From Trichomonas vaginalis G3 (lineage: Eukaryota > Parabasalia > Trichomonadida > Trichomonadidae), in the NCBI RefSeq assembly GCF_026262505.1, contig NC_067207.1, forward strand, positions 4,410,252 through 4,474,251: a DNA stretch of 64,000 nt, written 5' to 3'. How positions within the stretch are numbered: position 1 is the first letter of the stretch; each line of letters opens with the position of its first letter. Below the pieces are notes generated by a model. The model was given only the letters and a program-made list of their open reading frames with translations. It was not told where the DNA came from and did not search any database. Below, one piece after another: positions 26,898 through 35,068 of the stretch. The position numbers and the translations under genes were made by a program.

Positions 26898-27565
26898 TCA
26901 TTTACTCACAATATTTTTTGTACAAAACAACCCCAAAACTTTTAACTTCTTTTCTGCAGCTTCAAATGCTATCTTAGCGAGTTCATATTCTCTAAATTCT
27001 CTCTTTAAATCTTCTTGTTCCATTGGTCTAGTTCGTATGGAGAATTTCTATAACCATAACATATCTCACGTTCATGTTCTAATTGTTTTTCGCACATTTT
27101 TCCAACTTCTTCTTCAAACAAAGGTTAGCATTCTCTACTGTATCTTCGAGTTCTTCTTCATCTAACTTCTCATGAACTTTCTTGTCTATGGAGTCCATAA
27201 TTTTCCAAACTGCTATGCAATATTTTGGAGAAGCCCACATTGCTATATAGTTTATAAGTCTTGGGTCTACATACGTTCCTCTAACCTGTTTGATTTCATC
27301 AGGAATTCCGGCATGAATTTTGTATAAAAAGCAACCGTCTGAATTCCGGCGGTTGCTATATTCTTCACAAAATGCCTTATAATACTCTTCCCAGGACTTA
27401 TTTTCCAAACAACTTTCTAAAGTCTTTCCTAAACTGCTGACACATATTTGTTGCATTAATGTAACCATCCTTGTCTCTACGTAAGACTTCAATACCATTA
27501 TAAGTGCCTTTTGTGAATGTTTCGCCATTAGATTTGTTAGTGAATGTTTTTGCTTCGATTGACAT
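26898..27565 (-). pseudogene. KilA-N domain DNA-binding protein
   Basis: KilA-N domains bind DNA and are common in large DNA viruses, phages and Trichomonas. Here the signature TYVDPRLINYIAMW followed by ASPKYCIAVWKIMD is clear, matching the family pattern (small-x-Y-hP-Lx-xIA-W-S). An acidic and lysine-rich coiled-coil-like tail follows (EELEDTVENANL onward). The longest open frame is 27079-27528. The gene probably starts at 27565, because the leader and first residues match the neighbour at 26404, and it ends near 26898. Broken Polinton fossil, about two breaks. A regulator of element transcription or replication is plausible. Confidence 0.7.
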
Positions 27566-27664
27566 TTCTGTTCTTACCTACAAGATAAAAAGTTAGGAAA
27601 AAAAAATAAAACTAACGTTATTTTTTCTGTCTTAAGGAAATTCATGAAAATTCAAGAGGGTGAA

Positions 27665-27945
27665 AAAAGAGGTGACAAAACATTTACGATGAAGTCTTGA
27701 CAAAACATTTACGAAGAAGTCTTGACAAAACATTTACGAAGAAGTCTTGACAAATTCAAGAGGGTAGAAAACAGGTTAGAAAACAGGTTAGATCTAACCT
27801 TCTACCCTAAATTATATTTTTGGGTCCTTTACACTCATTACGAAGAAGTCTTGACAAAACATGTACGATGAAATCATGAAAATTCAAGAGGTTAGAAATG
27901 AGGTTAGAAATGAGGTTAGATCTAACCTTCTACCCTAAACATTAT
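27665..27945. repeat. Minisatellite seed units and two GATC cassettes
   Basis: About three units of the TTGACAAAACATTTACGAAGAAG minisatellite (written here in pieces: TTGACAAAACATTTACG then AAGAAG) are followed by two palindromic cassettes with GATC at 27791 and 27919. The same units fill 50525-64000, so this Maverick intergenic DNA may be the seed of the satellite. Confidence 0.7.
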
Positions 27946-27954
27946 TTTTGCTGA

Positions 27955-28190
27955 ATTCAGCAACAAAATGAACGAGGTCAGGATGTATGCAAATACCTTT
28001 GAATTCATTCATAACACCTTTGTAAGCTCATAAAATGCTTTGTTTTGAGGTCGAGCCACTTTTGGCTCCACCGTATTCTTTCAACCAAAACTCAAGAATT
28101 TCCCGCATGAATTTTGTATAAAAAGCAACCGTCTGAATTCCGGTGGTTGCTATATTCTTCACAAAACATTTACGTTTAGTTTACGAAGAA
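27955..28190 (-). pseudogene. KilA-N gene fragment
   Basis: On the minus strand the stretch encodes pieces such as EILEFWLKEYGG and NEFKGICIHPDLVHFVAEF, the latter a KilA-N signature. A segment nearly identical to part of the neighbouring KilA-N gene (CAACCGTCTGAATTCCGG) precedes it. It is a short remnant of a second KilA-N gene. Diverged copies sit in the satellite at about 56410-56625 and 59835-60050. Confidence 0.6.
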
Positions 28191-28264
28191 GTCATGACAA
28201 AGTTATGAGGGTGAGAAAACGTGTTAGAAAACGTGTTAGATCTAACATGTTAACATAAATTATA

Positions 28265-28597
28265 TTTTTGGTCCGGGAACAACTTTCTCTCAATTGGAGC
28301 TGTAGCATACTCTTTGCGTAAGCGGTTCAGACCTTCTTCGAACTCTTGGTCTCTCTTCGATTTGGACTGAGATTGGAATTGCTGGGGTGGAGCTTGCTGG
28401 AACATCCAAGGGTTGGGGCAGTAAGGCATAGGCAGAGGAGGGTAGTTCGGGAAGCCTTGTGGTGGGTAGTAACCTTGAAGTGGAAATTGGTAGAAATTCG
28501 GAGGTACTTGCTGGAACTGAGGTTGCTGAGGAGACTGTTGTGGTTCTTTAGGTTCCTCTGGTTTGGGAATGGACTCGGTTGGTGGGACGTCAGTCAT
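28265..28597 (-). CDS. Pro/Gln-rich low-complexity protein
   Basis: From the ATG at 28597 the protein begins MTDVPPTESIPKPEEPKEP and continues as a Pro/Gln/Tyr-rich chain (QQPQFQQVPPNFYQF, NYPPLPMPYCPNPW), then a charged helix (KRDQEFEEGLNRLRKEY). The frame is open further upstream through the 22-bp repeats, but MTDV is the first sensible start. Such flexible chains are common in structural or scaffold proteins of DNA viruses. Function unknown. A GATC cassette (core 28239) lies just beyond its 3' end. Confidence 0.5.
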
Positions 28598-28604
28598 CTG
28601 TTTG

Positions 28605-28890
28605 TGTCCTGTCGGAAGGAAAAACTTTTTCTGTCGGAAGGAAAAACTTTTTCTGTCGGAAGGAAAAACTTTTTCTGTCGGAAGGAAAAACTTTTTCTGT
28701 TGGAAGGAAGAACTTTTTCTGAAGTTCGACCAAAAAGTTCTCAATTTTCGAAAATTTGAATGGTTTACGGACGGACAACTGGAAGAGTTCTTCCTGTCGT
28801 CGGGAAAAATTTTTCCAGTTGTCGGGAAAAATTTTTCCAGTTGTCGGGAAAATTTTTTCCAGTTGTCGGGAAAATATTTTCCTGTCGGAT
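28605..28890. repeat. Two families of 22-bp tandem repeats
   Basis: Five units of CTGTCGGAAGGAAAAACTTTTT (28609-28718, 22 bp, shown in two pieces as CTGTCGGAAGG + AAAAACTTTTT) are followed after about 75 bp by four units of CCAGTTGTCGGG + AAAAATTTTT (28794-28890). Both families have the same layout, a GTCGG block and a GAAAAA/TTTTTC near-palindrome, so they probably share an origin. Long frames run through them on both strands because the units lack stops; these frames are likely by-products. Confidence 0.85.
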
Positions 28891-28978
28891 GGAAGGACTC
28901 GGAATGCCAGAAGGATTTGACGAGGCAATTTACCTAATTTAAATTAACGACTGCGTAAAAGACTACTTGCGCAAGGTC

Positions 28979-29143
28979 ATGAAGCCCAAGGTCAAGTTCA
29001 CCACTATTTCTGGAAGGGCTGCCTTGAATCTCGAGACTTCGACCGGAATTCCAATTCAAATACCAGAAAACACTCCTTTCGACGACATAAAGGACGCCAA
29101 AAGAGAAGCTCTTGTTAAGTTCCTAACAAACGTCCTTGGATAA
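28979..29143 (+). CDS. Small hypothetical protein (54 aa)
   Basis: ATG at 28979 to TAA at 29141-29143, in the only plus-strand stretch here with normal amino-acid composition: MKPKVKFTTISGRAALNLET, later PIQIPENTPFDDIKDAKREA and LVKFLTNVLG. It looks like a compact soluble domain. The left copy keeps most of the same reading. The frame is open back to 28943, so a slightly earlier non-ATG start cannot be excluded. No family recognised. It lies convergent to the capsid-like gene at 29414-30265. Confidence 0.45.
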   Translation: MKPKVKFTTISGRAALNLETSTGIPIQIPENTPFDDIKDAKREALVKFLTNVLG

Positions 29144-29175
29144 AAATACCAAACAAGGAGAACCCCCTACCCCAT

Positions 29176-29262
29176 ATGAAATTGGCAATTCAGTCTCTCC
29201 TTCGCTTCTCGGGTCAACCATTCTACATAACCTGTGAAGGCGACATCCAACCAGTTCAGTAA
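29176..29262 (+). CDS. Very small ORF (28 aa) after the 54-aa gene
   Basis: ATG at 29176, 32 bp after the previous stop: MKLAIQSLLRFSGQPF then YITCEGDIQPVQ, TAA at 29260-29262. It could be a real micro-protein or chance. The left copy preserves it unchanged, but that is weak evidence because the copies are nearly the same sequence. Confidence 0.3.
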   Translation: MKLAIQSLLRFSGQPFYITCEGDIQPVQ

Positions 29263-29337
29263 ACCTTAACGTTTAACTTCACTTTTTATGTTTTTTGTGA
29301 AAGTTTTTAAAATAAATTGTTTTTTCGAGAGTTTTAG

Positions 29338-29390
29338 ACCATGTTAGAAAATGAGGTTAGAAAACGTGTTAGATCTAACATGCTACCCTA
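29338..29390. repeat. GATC-centred palindromic cassette
   Basis: GTTAGAAAATGAGGTTAG then GTGTTAGATCTAACATG (core 29372-29375), followed by CTACCCTAAAAG. It lies between the plus-strand small ORFs and the 3' end of the minus-strand capsid-like gene, that is between two convergent genes, which would suit a terminator or processing site better than a promoter here. Confidence 0.75.
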
Positions 29391-29413
29391 AAAGTATTTT
29401 TCAAATACTTTTT

Positions 29414-30265
29414 TCAGCACTTTCCGTAGTTATATATGAAAGACAATTCGAGATAAAAGTCATAGTACAATGGAATAATATGTTGCACACCACCATTTGT
29501 TGTGAACCAAACTTGAAAAGTCAGAGAAACTGTTACTAGGTGGTTCGTAGAATTTAGAAGCAAAGTCATAAAAGTCCTTACCAATACATGAAAACTATTG
29601 TTGCTTGAACTGAAACTTGCATGACACATAACATTTTGAGGGTCAAACACGTTTCTATAAACTGTCAAATCTGCTGGTGGAAGTATAAATTTAAATGGAC
29701 CATCTGGTGGTAATGGTTCGTTCTGGTTTAGTAACCGAAGAAATTGTGCCCAAGAACGTTTGTCTACTTTCCAAAATAAAAACTCTGTATCTCTTGGAGG
29801 GTTAATTTCAATCTTTTGAAATGAAACGGTGGAGTTCATCTTGTCATATTCTAGTTTCAGATAGTATGTTCCATTTAGTAAAGAGTCGTATTTTTCTTGA
29901 AATTCCCAATAATATTTGTTCATTTGAGTTTGAAAGTCATTTAGAGTTTTCTCAAGACTTTCGTCTGAACGAACTGTAAAGATTCTCATTTCGTCAAATT
30001 TGTCTATTAGACCATCAGAACCTTTATACTGCCCATGAAAATATACTGCGAACATAAATGCGTTAGTTCTATTTGAAAACAAAACTCTTCTAAATCCTAT
30101 TGCCTTTGCATCTGAAGGACTTTGAAGCCAACGAATTGGATAGTCAAACCTGTATGCTCGGGATGAAATTTCTTCATCTGAAATAGTCCTACCAGCATTT
30201 GTATAGATATAGTCTAACGGTTTTGTATCTACTACTTTTGTTCTTTGTTTTTCAACCTGAAGCAT
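29414..30265 (-). pseudogene. Capsid-like structural protein A (paralogue of B)
   Basis: A protein of about 283 residues starting MLQVEKQRTKVVDTKPLD. It is clearly related to the plus-strand gene at 33957-34803: both have xTKPLDxxxTNxG near the N-terminus, YRFDYPxRWLxxPSxxKAIGFRR around residues 38-60, VFDPQNVMCHASFS versus VFDQDAIIVHASFS, and an FQVWFTT then LELSFIYNY C-terminus. The beta-rich, about 280-residue profile would suit a single-jelly-roll (penton or minor capsid) protein, but no sequence signature proves it. Polinton fossil, about one break near the C-terminus. A short AT-rich box (ATTTTTACATATA) precedes the start. Confidence 0.5.
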
Positions 30266-30404
30266 TTAATATATGTAAAAATATATTGTTTTAAAATGGT
30301 ATGCCATTTCATATTTCTCATCTAACAAACAAGTTTCCCAACGGTCTTCTCCAACAAACTCAGCGTACATTTCAAATAAAAATAAAAAAAATTTTTTTTC
30401 TTTA

Positions 30405-30627
30405 CTTTACATAACCGCCTGCTGCCATAAGTCTTTGACGCCAACCCATACCAGCTAATGAAGGTTGACTTGGTTTAGTTTGGAAACTAAACTTTGGTTT
30501 TTGGTTTATCTTCAGTTTTTGGTTTTTCTTCTTCTATCGGTTTTTCGTCACTTTTCGGTTCCTCTGACTTTACTTCACTTGCAGGAACAGTTGTGTCGTC
30601 AACATCTTCATAAATATCATATGCCAT
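30405..30627 (-). pseudogene. Small acidic/lysine-rich Maverick protein
   Basis: ATG at 30627 opens MAYDIYEDVDDTTVPASEVK and continues as a Glu/Lys/Pro-rich chain. A short basic, Gly-rich stretch (GMGWRQRLMAAGG) lies close downstream on the same strand. Broken fossil, about one break. Its layout, an acidic tail with a basic Gly-rich end, is that of a virion or DNA-associated protein, but I recognise no family. Confidence 0.4.
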
Positions 30628-30988
30628 TTGTTTTTGTTTTTCCTTTCAACTTTTTGTGTTTGTTGTAAAGTTTAGAATATTTCGACTCTAAGTCAATGAG
30701 ATGTTCTATAATGAACTGTTGGTCAGTGAAGTAAACTTTTCCATCTGTTGTCTCGAAAGCTCCTTCAGACTTCAAATATTTTATTTGTGAGAGTCTGTTT
30801 CTTTTTTTGAGATACTTGCCGTTCCATTTTATGAAAAGTGACTTTGTAGTTAGGGTTTGTATTTCCAGACCTGGCACTTTCTATTATTGAATTTTTCTCT
30901 TCATCTGTAAGTTCTTCGACAGGTTTTGACAATGGTTCTGAACTTTTTTTTGTGGTGTCAAATCTACCGTTTCAACTTCTTCGGTCAT
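30617..30988 (-). pseudogene. Hypothetical Maverick protein
   Basis: The main open part is 30617-30877, with a lysine-rich helical sequence (FIKWNGKYLKKRNRLSQIKY, then HLIDLESKYSKLYNKHKKLK). A start at 30988 (MTEEVETVDLT) shares the 20-bp leader TTTTTTACTGAGATGAAATG with the next gene at 31160. Broken fossil, about one break. Function unknown. Its end overlaps the start of the following acidic gene. Confidence 0.45.
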
Positions 30989-31007
30989 TTCATCTCAGTA
31001 AAAAATT

Positions 31008-31160
31008 TTAGTTTGGTTTGTTTTCAACTGGTTGTTTAGGTTTTTTAAGTCGGTCTAAAACTTCCTGAGGTATAGGAAGAACTTGACAAACACGTTGTGT
31101 AACTGCTGGAAGCCGACAAATCCATCTTGAACCCATTTGTCTCAATGCTGTATTGTTCAT
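31008..31160 (-). CDS. Small basic hypothetical protein (50 aa)
   Basis: ATG at 31160, TAA at 31008-31010. Sequence: MNNTALRQMGSRWICRLPAV, then TQRVCQVLPIPQEVLDRLKK and PKQPVENKPN. Basic, with two cysteines. The ATG is preceded by the same 20 bases as the gene starting at 30988, which supports both starts. Too short for a family call. Confidence 0.5.
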   Translation of the reverse strand: MNNTALRQMGSRWICRLPAVTQRVCQVLPIPQEVLDRLKKPKQPVENKPN

Positions 31161-31179
31161 TTCATCTCAGTAAAAAACT

Positions 31180-31581
31180 TTACATTCCCCACGTTTGAGG
31201 CGGTTGAGGTTGGTTATTGTTTACCCATTGTTGTGCATGGTTATATCCTCTGTTAAAGAATCTTTCACCTTGGTCCATATAGTGTCCTGCTTGGTTATAG
31301 TAGTCATTTGCTTTGTTATAATAGTTTCCTGCTTGTCTTCCTACATTGTCCATCCATCCTTGAACTTTTCCTCTTGTTTCAGGATTTGGAATAAGATTTG
31401 TTGCATCTCGTGCTACATCCCAACCTTTCTGTACAGTTTGTATAATAGGTTGTGCTTTCTCTTTAAGTATACCTAATGTACTCAAAATCTTCCTTCCAAC
31501 TCCAAATACACCTCTGGCTATTGTTCCCACTGCGGGTAAAAATCTGGATGCAACTCCTGCTAACGCGCCAAATAAACCCAT
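31180..31581 (-). CDS. Gly-rich amphipathic small protein (133 aa)
   Basis: Starts MGLFGALAGVASRFLPAVG, a possible N-myristoylation site (M-G) followed by a hydrophobic, glycine-rich amphipathic segment (about residues 1-40). A Tyr/Asn/Gln-rich repeat region then follows (NYYNKANDYYNQAGHYMDQG). The sister gene at 34808-35050 has the same MG + amphipathic design. Adenovirus protein VI and similar virion proteins use such N-terminal amphipathic helices to breach membranes, so a membrane-active role is plausible but inferred. Only 17 bp separate its start from the divergent integrase. Confidence 0.55.
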   Translation of the reverse strand: MGLFGALAGVASRFLPAVGTIARGVFGVGRKILSTLGILKEKAQPIIQTVQKGWDVARDATNLIPNPETRGKVQGWMDNVGRQAGNYYNKANDYYNQAGHYMDQGERFFNRGYNHAQQWVNNNQPQPPQTWGM

Positions 31582-31598
31582 TTCTTATGGGTTAAAAA
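31582..31598. promoter_or_regulatory. 17-bp divergent intergenic region
   Basis: The ATG of the amphipathic protein (31581, minus) and that of the integrase (31599, plus) are 17 bp apart. The minus-strand start codon is part of a short inverted repeat, CCCATttcttATGGG. Both transcripts must start within a few bases of, or inside, this gap or the opposite gene. Confidence 0.55.
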
Positions 31599-32503
31599 AT
31601 GACGAATCCAAACAAGGACCCCTATGTTTCTAAAGCGACAAAGAAAGCACTCATGATAAAAATCTTTAGTTCAACACCAAATGCTTGGTTTATGGATATC
31701 TTGGAAAACATTCCGAGAGTTAGAACAGATGGACCTCCATACTGGTTAATATTTGTTGGTCAAAACACAAGATACTGTGAAGCCATACCATTATGGTCCA
31801 AAAATATTTTAGATGTGAAAACTGCTTTGACAATATTCGTTGACAAATACCATCCAACAAAACTGACATCTGACTGTGAAAGTTCTTTCAAATCAGATGA
31901 TGTAAAAAACTATCTGCGTTCAAAAAATGTAAACCAATATTTCATTGTCGACCAAAACCATTCTGCTCTTGGTGTCATTGACGGTTGTATAAAAATGTTA
32001 AGAGACTTAAACCAACCACAAGGTGGTGAAGCAAATGAAATGTCATATGACGACAAATATAGACACTTCTCCATGGCAAAGATGAGACAAGTTTTAAATA
32101 TTTACAATAGCCGTAAACAAAAAGGTTTGGGAAACCACTCCCCGAAGAAATGAAAAACAACCCTGACTTAGAGAAAGACTATATATTTAATAATTTAGTC
32201 AAAAGAGACAAACAAGAAAGAATGCCGGGCTTCAAACTTCAGAAAGGTGACAAAGTAAAAATAGAAATACCTAAACGCGACCCATATGAAAATACTATTG
32301 ACTATGACAACAATGGGAACCCGACAGGTACTCACATTCGTGTTCGTAAAAATAGAAGAAAGTATACAAGAGAATATTATGAAGTTTTAGGCAAACATGG
32401 CAAAATGTACACACTGCAAGCAGAAGATAAAACTACTATTGTCAGACCTCGTTTCAAACTTGTCAAAGTTCAAGGTGGTATACTTTCAAAAGACAGTTCC
32501 TAA
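31599..32503 (+). pseudogene. Maverick retroviral-type (rve) integrase
   Basis: The core runs from MTNPNKDPYVSKATKKA through FMDILENIPR, PYWLIFVGQNTRYCEAIPLW, KLTSDCESSFKSDDVKNYL and DQNHSALGVIDGCIKMLRDL. This is the rve-family integrase order found in Maverick/Polinton elements. The second half (from 32150) is a small basic beta domain (KLQKGDKVKIEIPKRDPYEN, later YEVLGKHGKMYTLQ), the SH3/chromo-like C-terminal domain usual in these integrases. It would insert the element into host DNA. Polinton fossil, about one break. Confidence 0.8.
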
Positions 32504-32554
32504 CAAATATAAGACAACTCCTGACGAATATGCTAAAGAAGTTGAAAATGACGA

Positions 32555-33938
32555 CTAAGCAATTCTATACCATGCGTAAACTGTCATGTAAGGTGGCATG
32601 TAGTCTTTACTTTGTCCCGTTGTTTGCGTATATCCCGAAACGCGATGTGTATGGTTTCCTCCCCTCAGTGTTACTCCAGTAACAATTTATAGCAAACTTA
32701 ACGTTGTCTTTAACATCATATCCTTTACCTTTTGTCATTGCTGACCAATCCCAATATCTATGCTTATGCCAACCTGCTTGAGATGTACTTAAATCTATGT
32801 AGTGACTGTGTGCAGGTAAATTTTCACCTGAAATCGTTTTACTTCCACCTGTTTCCTTTGAAGAGTTTGCACAATACAAAAACCTGTCGACTATTTGAGT
32901 CCAAGTTCCAAAACCTAAAACTGTTGCTGGATTTGTTGAATTCATTGACGTATAAATAGAGCCTGCAGGATATAATGTTTGAAGTATTTCAGTCTTTAAT
33001 GTTTGAAGCTCTGTTTTGTCAGCCTTCTTATCTAACATTGCTGGTAGTTCATATGCTTCAAAGTTTCTGGCATGACTTTCAATGTTCCTGCAACTGTTAT
33101 CTAAATTGTTTAGTGTATCTTTTACGCTTGTACTTGGATTCTCTAAAGGTGCACTTGAACCAAGGTCAAAGTTCAATATTATGTCGTCTGCTGTAAAAGT
33201 TGTAAAACTTGTATGTGTATGAGTCTTATTTGCTTTCTTCTCTAACTCATCGTTAACATAAGTTTTATCTGCTTTAAGGTCTAAACATCCTGAAACCCAT
33301 CCTGTATCGGCTTTACTTTTTAAAATCTTCGATGTCCATTCATGATACCATTCAGCCCTTTCTATAATTTCATTATCTTTTTCATCCACATATTCCTTAT
33401 CTGCTTTCTTCTCTAACTTACTAGCCACATATTCCTTATCCGCTTTCTTTTCAAGGCTAACGTTTAAGTCTGTTATTTCAGATATAGAATGTATATGAGT
33501 CTTTTTAGAATATTCGTTTTCAGCTCTTGTCACTTCACTTGACATTTTATTGTCAACATATGTTTTGTCTGCTAGTTCAGGATGAGTATGTTCTTTTGTT
33601 GCATAAGCATTGTTAGCTCTTTCTTCTTCTTTTGCTATTGCATCGTCTACATATTCTTTGTCAGCTTTGTTGTCAACATCTGCTTTCAAAAGAAGTTCAT
33701 TTATAGGTTTCTCGTTTAAAGTTCCTTTTGTTGGATTTATACAGACAGTATGGTTCTTATTGTCTTGAAATAGAAACTCATCTGTCATTGGGTTTAATGT
33801 CAGTTTTAAGTTTCCTTCTTTCAATGACTCAGATATCTTAGAATAGTTTGAAAAGTTTGTTGTGTTCTTATTTAGAGCTTGCATAATGAGTTGTCGGTTG
33901 TGTTGTATTTCTCTCATGGAAGCAATATCTTTCGACAT
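32555..33938 (-). pseudogene. Phage-tail-fibre-like protein with collar domain
   Basis: About 460 residues. After a 75-residue head, five or more repeats of the type KADKEYVDxxL and THxH run from about residue 85 to 250, as in trimeric phage tail fibres. From about residue 320 comes a T4 gp10/gp12-like collar: LYPAGSIYTSMNSTNPATV, FGTWTQIVDRFLYC and GENLPAHSH, with HKHRYWD downstream. The family-typical PPYxxVYxWxR end is visible near 32555-32600. Such domains form receptor-binding spikes. The ATG at 33938 lies 18 bp from the divergent capsid-like gene. Polinton fossil, about one break. Confidence 0.75.
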
Positions 33939-33956
33939 TTTTATTCTAGATAAAAT
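33939..33956. promoter_or_regulatory. 18-bp divergent, near-palindromic intergenic region
   Basis: TTTTATTCTAGATAAAAT separates the ATG of the fibre-like gene (33938, minus) from the ATG of capsid-like gene B (33957, plus). It reads almost the same on both strands around CTAG, which suits a symmetric two-way promoter. Left-copy counterpart at 6735-6751. Confidence 0.6.
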
Positions 33957-34803
33957 ATGCTTCCAATAGAAAAAGAAAATTCTAGAGTTGCTACAACTAA
34001 ACCATTAGATGAACTTTTTACTAATGTCGGTCAAAAGTTTGAGACAGAGACCGTAAAGCATGAAGGCTATCGTTTTGACTACCCGTTAAGATGGTTAAGA
34101 GACCCATCCGTCACAAAAGCTATTGGCTTTCGTAGAATGAAGTTCATTTCAGAAGCCATACATGGTTTCCCATTTACGGTCGGTTTGAAGTTCGATACTA
34201 TAACAAAGAAAAACGTATGTATGAGAAATTTGAACAGGGAAAACTTTTACAAGTGAATTTGCTTGTAAACTTAGAAACAACTCTTCAAGCTTTTCAAGAA
34301 AAAATAAACGATATCTATATCGAATATGCAAACCAGTATAACATTGACGAGGGAGAGTACCATCTCGATATTATTTATGACAGGAAAAATGCAACTGTTA
34401 AAATCAATAAAATAGAAGACCTTGGAGAAAACGTTTATATTTCTACAAAATATAACAACTTGGCATGGTATAGATTTATGAGGATGTTAAATCAGCCTGC
34501 AGCATATCCAGTACACCCAGACTTTTATGAAGTCGAAAACCCTAATGGAACATATGAAAATGTTTTCGACCAAGATGCTATTATTGTTCATGCTTCATTT
34601 TCTGGCGCCCAAAACTCTTTCTTATGCTTGGCAAATGACTTTTACGAAAAACCTACAAAGTTATACGAACCACCAAGTGGAAGTATTTCAGACTTTCAAG
34701 TATGGTTTACTACAGATGGAAAAAAAGAATAATTCCATTATACCATGCGTTTTACTTAGAACTTAGTTTCATATACAACTACTATCGAACGGTAAAAATA
34801 TAA
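33957..34803 (+). pseudogene. Capsid-like structural protein B (paralogue of A)
   Basis: Begins MLPIEKENSRVATTKPLDEL and keeps the shared motifs of paralogue A: YRFDYPLRWLRDPSVTKAIG near residue 38, FDQDAIIVHASFSGAQNSF, GSISDFQVWFTTDG and, at the end near 34803, a LELSFIYNY-type tail. The two copies are diverged well beyond sequencing noise, so the duplication is old and was kept. Single-jelly-roll minor capsid or penton role is my inference. Polinton fossil, about two breaks. Convergent with the small gene at 34808-35050. Confidence 0.5.
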
Positions 34804-34807
34804 TTTT

Positions 34808-35050
34808 TTAATACGGTTGAGGTGTTGGATTTGGTTGCCAACTTGACTGTGGTGCAGGTTCAGGCTGTTGTATAACAGGAGCTTGTTCTTCTGGTTCAGG
34901 GTCTTTAGGTATAATACCAACGAACTGACCTACTCTTTTACCAATATTTTTGACTCCGTTCCAAATTCCTCTTCCTACGGTTTTTATTCCATTCCATATA
35001 CCTCTTCCAACATTTCGAAAGAAGTTTCCTATCTTACTGAAGAAACCCAT
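34808..35050 (-). CDS. Amphipathic MG-start small protein (80 aa)
   Basis: MGFFSKIGNFFRNVGRGIWN followed by a near-repeat, GIKTVGRGIWNGVKNIGKRV, forms a Gly/Trp/Lys-rich amphipathic segment. An acidic Pro/Gln-rich tail ends QPNPTPQPY. The N-terminal glycine could be myristoylated. The internal 11-residue repeat (VGRGIWNGxKx) suggests a membrane-binding helix pair. It resembles the first 40 residues of the 133-aa protein at 31180-31581 in design. The start is preceded by ATTTTTACATATAGTAAA. Confidence 0.55.
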   Translation of the reverse strand: MGFFSKIGNFFRNVGRGIWNGIKTVGRGIWNGVKNIGKRVGQFVGIIPKDPEPEEQAPVIQQPEPAPQSSWQPNPTPQPY

Positions 35051-35068
35051 TTTACTATATGTAAAAAT

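Noticed and set aside
27540-27600. Spliceosomal intron in the KilA-N leader (GTAAG...ACAG)
   Set aside because: It is too short and does not match the conserved Trichomonas 5' and branch/3' splice motifs that I know.
28346-28942. Overlapping plus- and minus-strand ORFs through the 22-bp repeats
   Set aside because: The units lack stops in several frames, and the coding signal supports only the minus-strand Pro/Gln-rich gene beyond the repeats.
32555-33938. Bacteriophage or bacterial contamination
   Set aside because: The fibre-like gene lies divergently 18 bp from a Maverick gene, has the same AT-rich composition, and is present in both copies of the locus.
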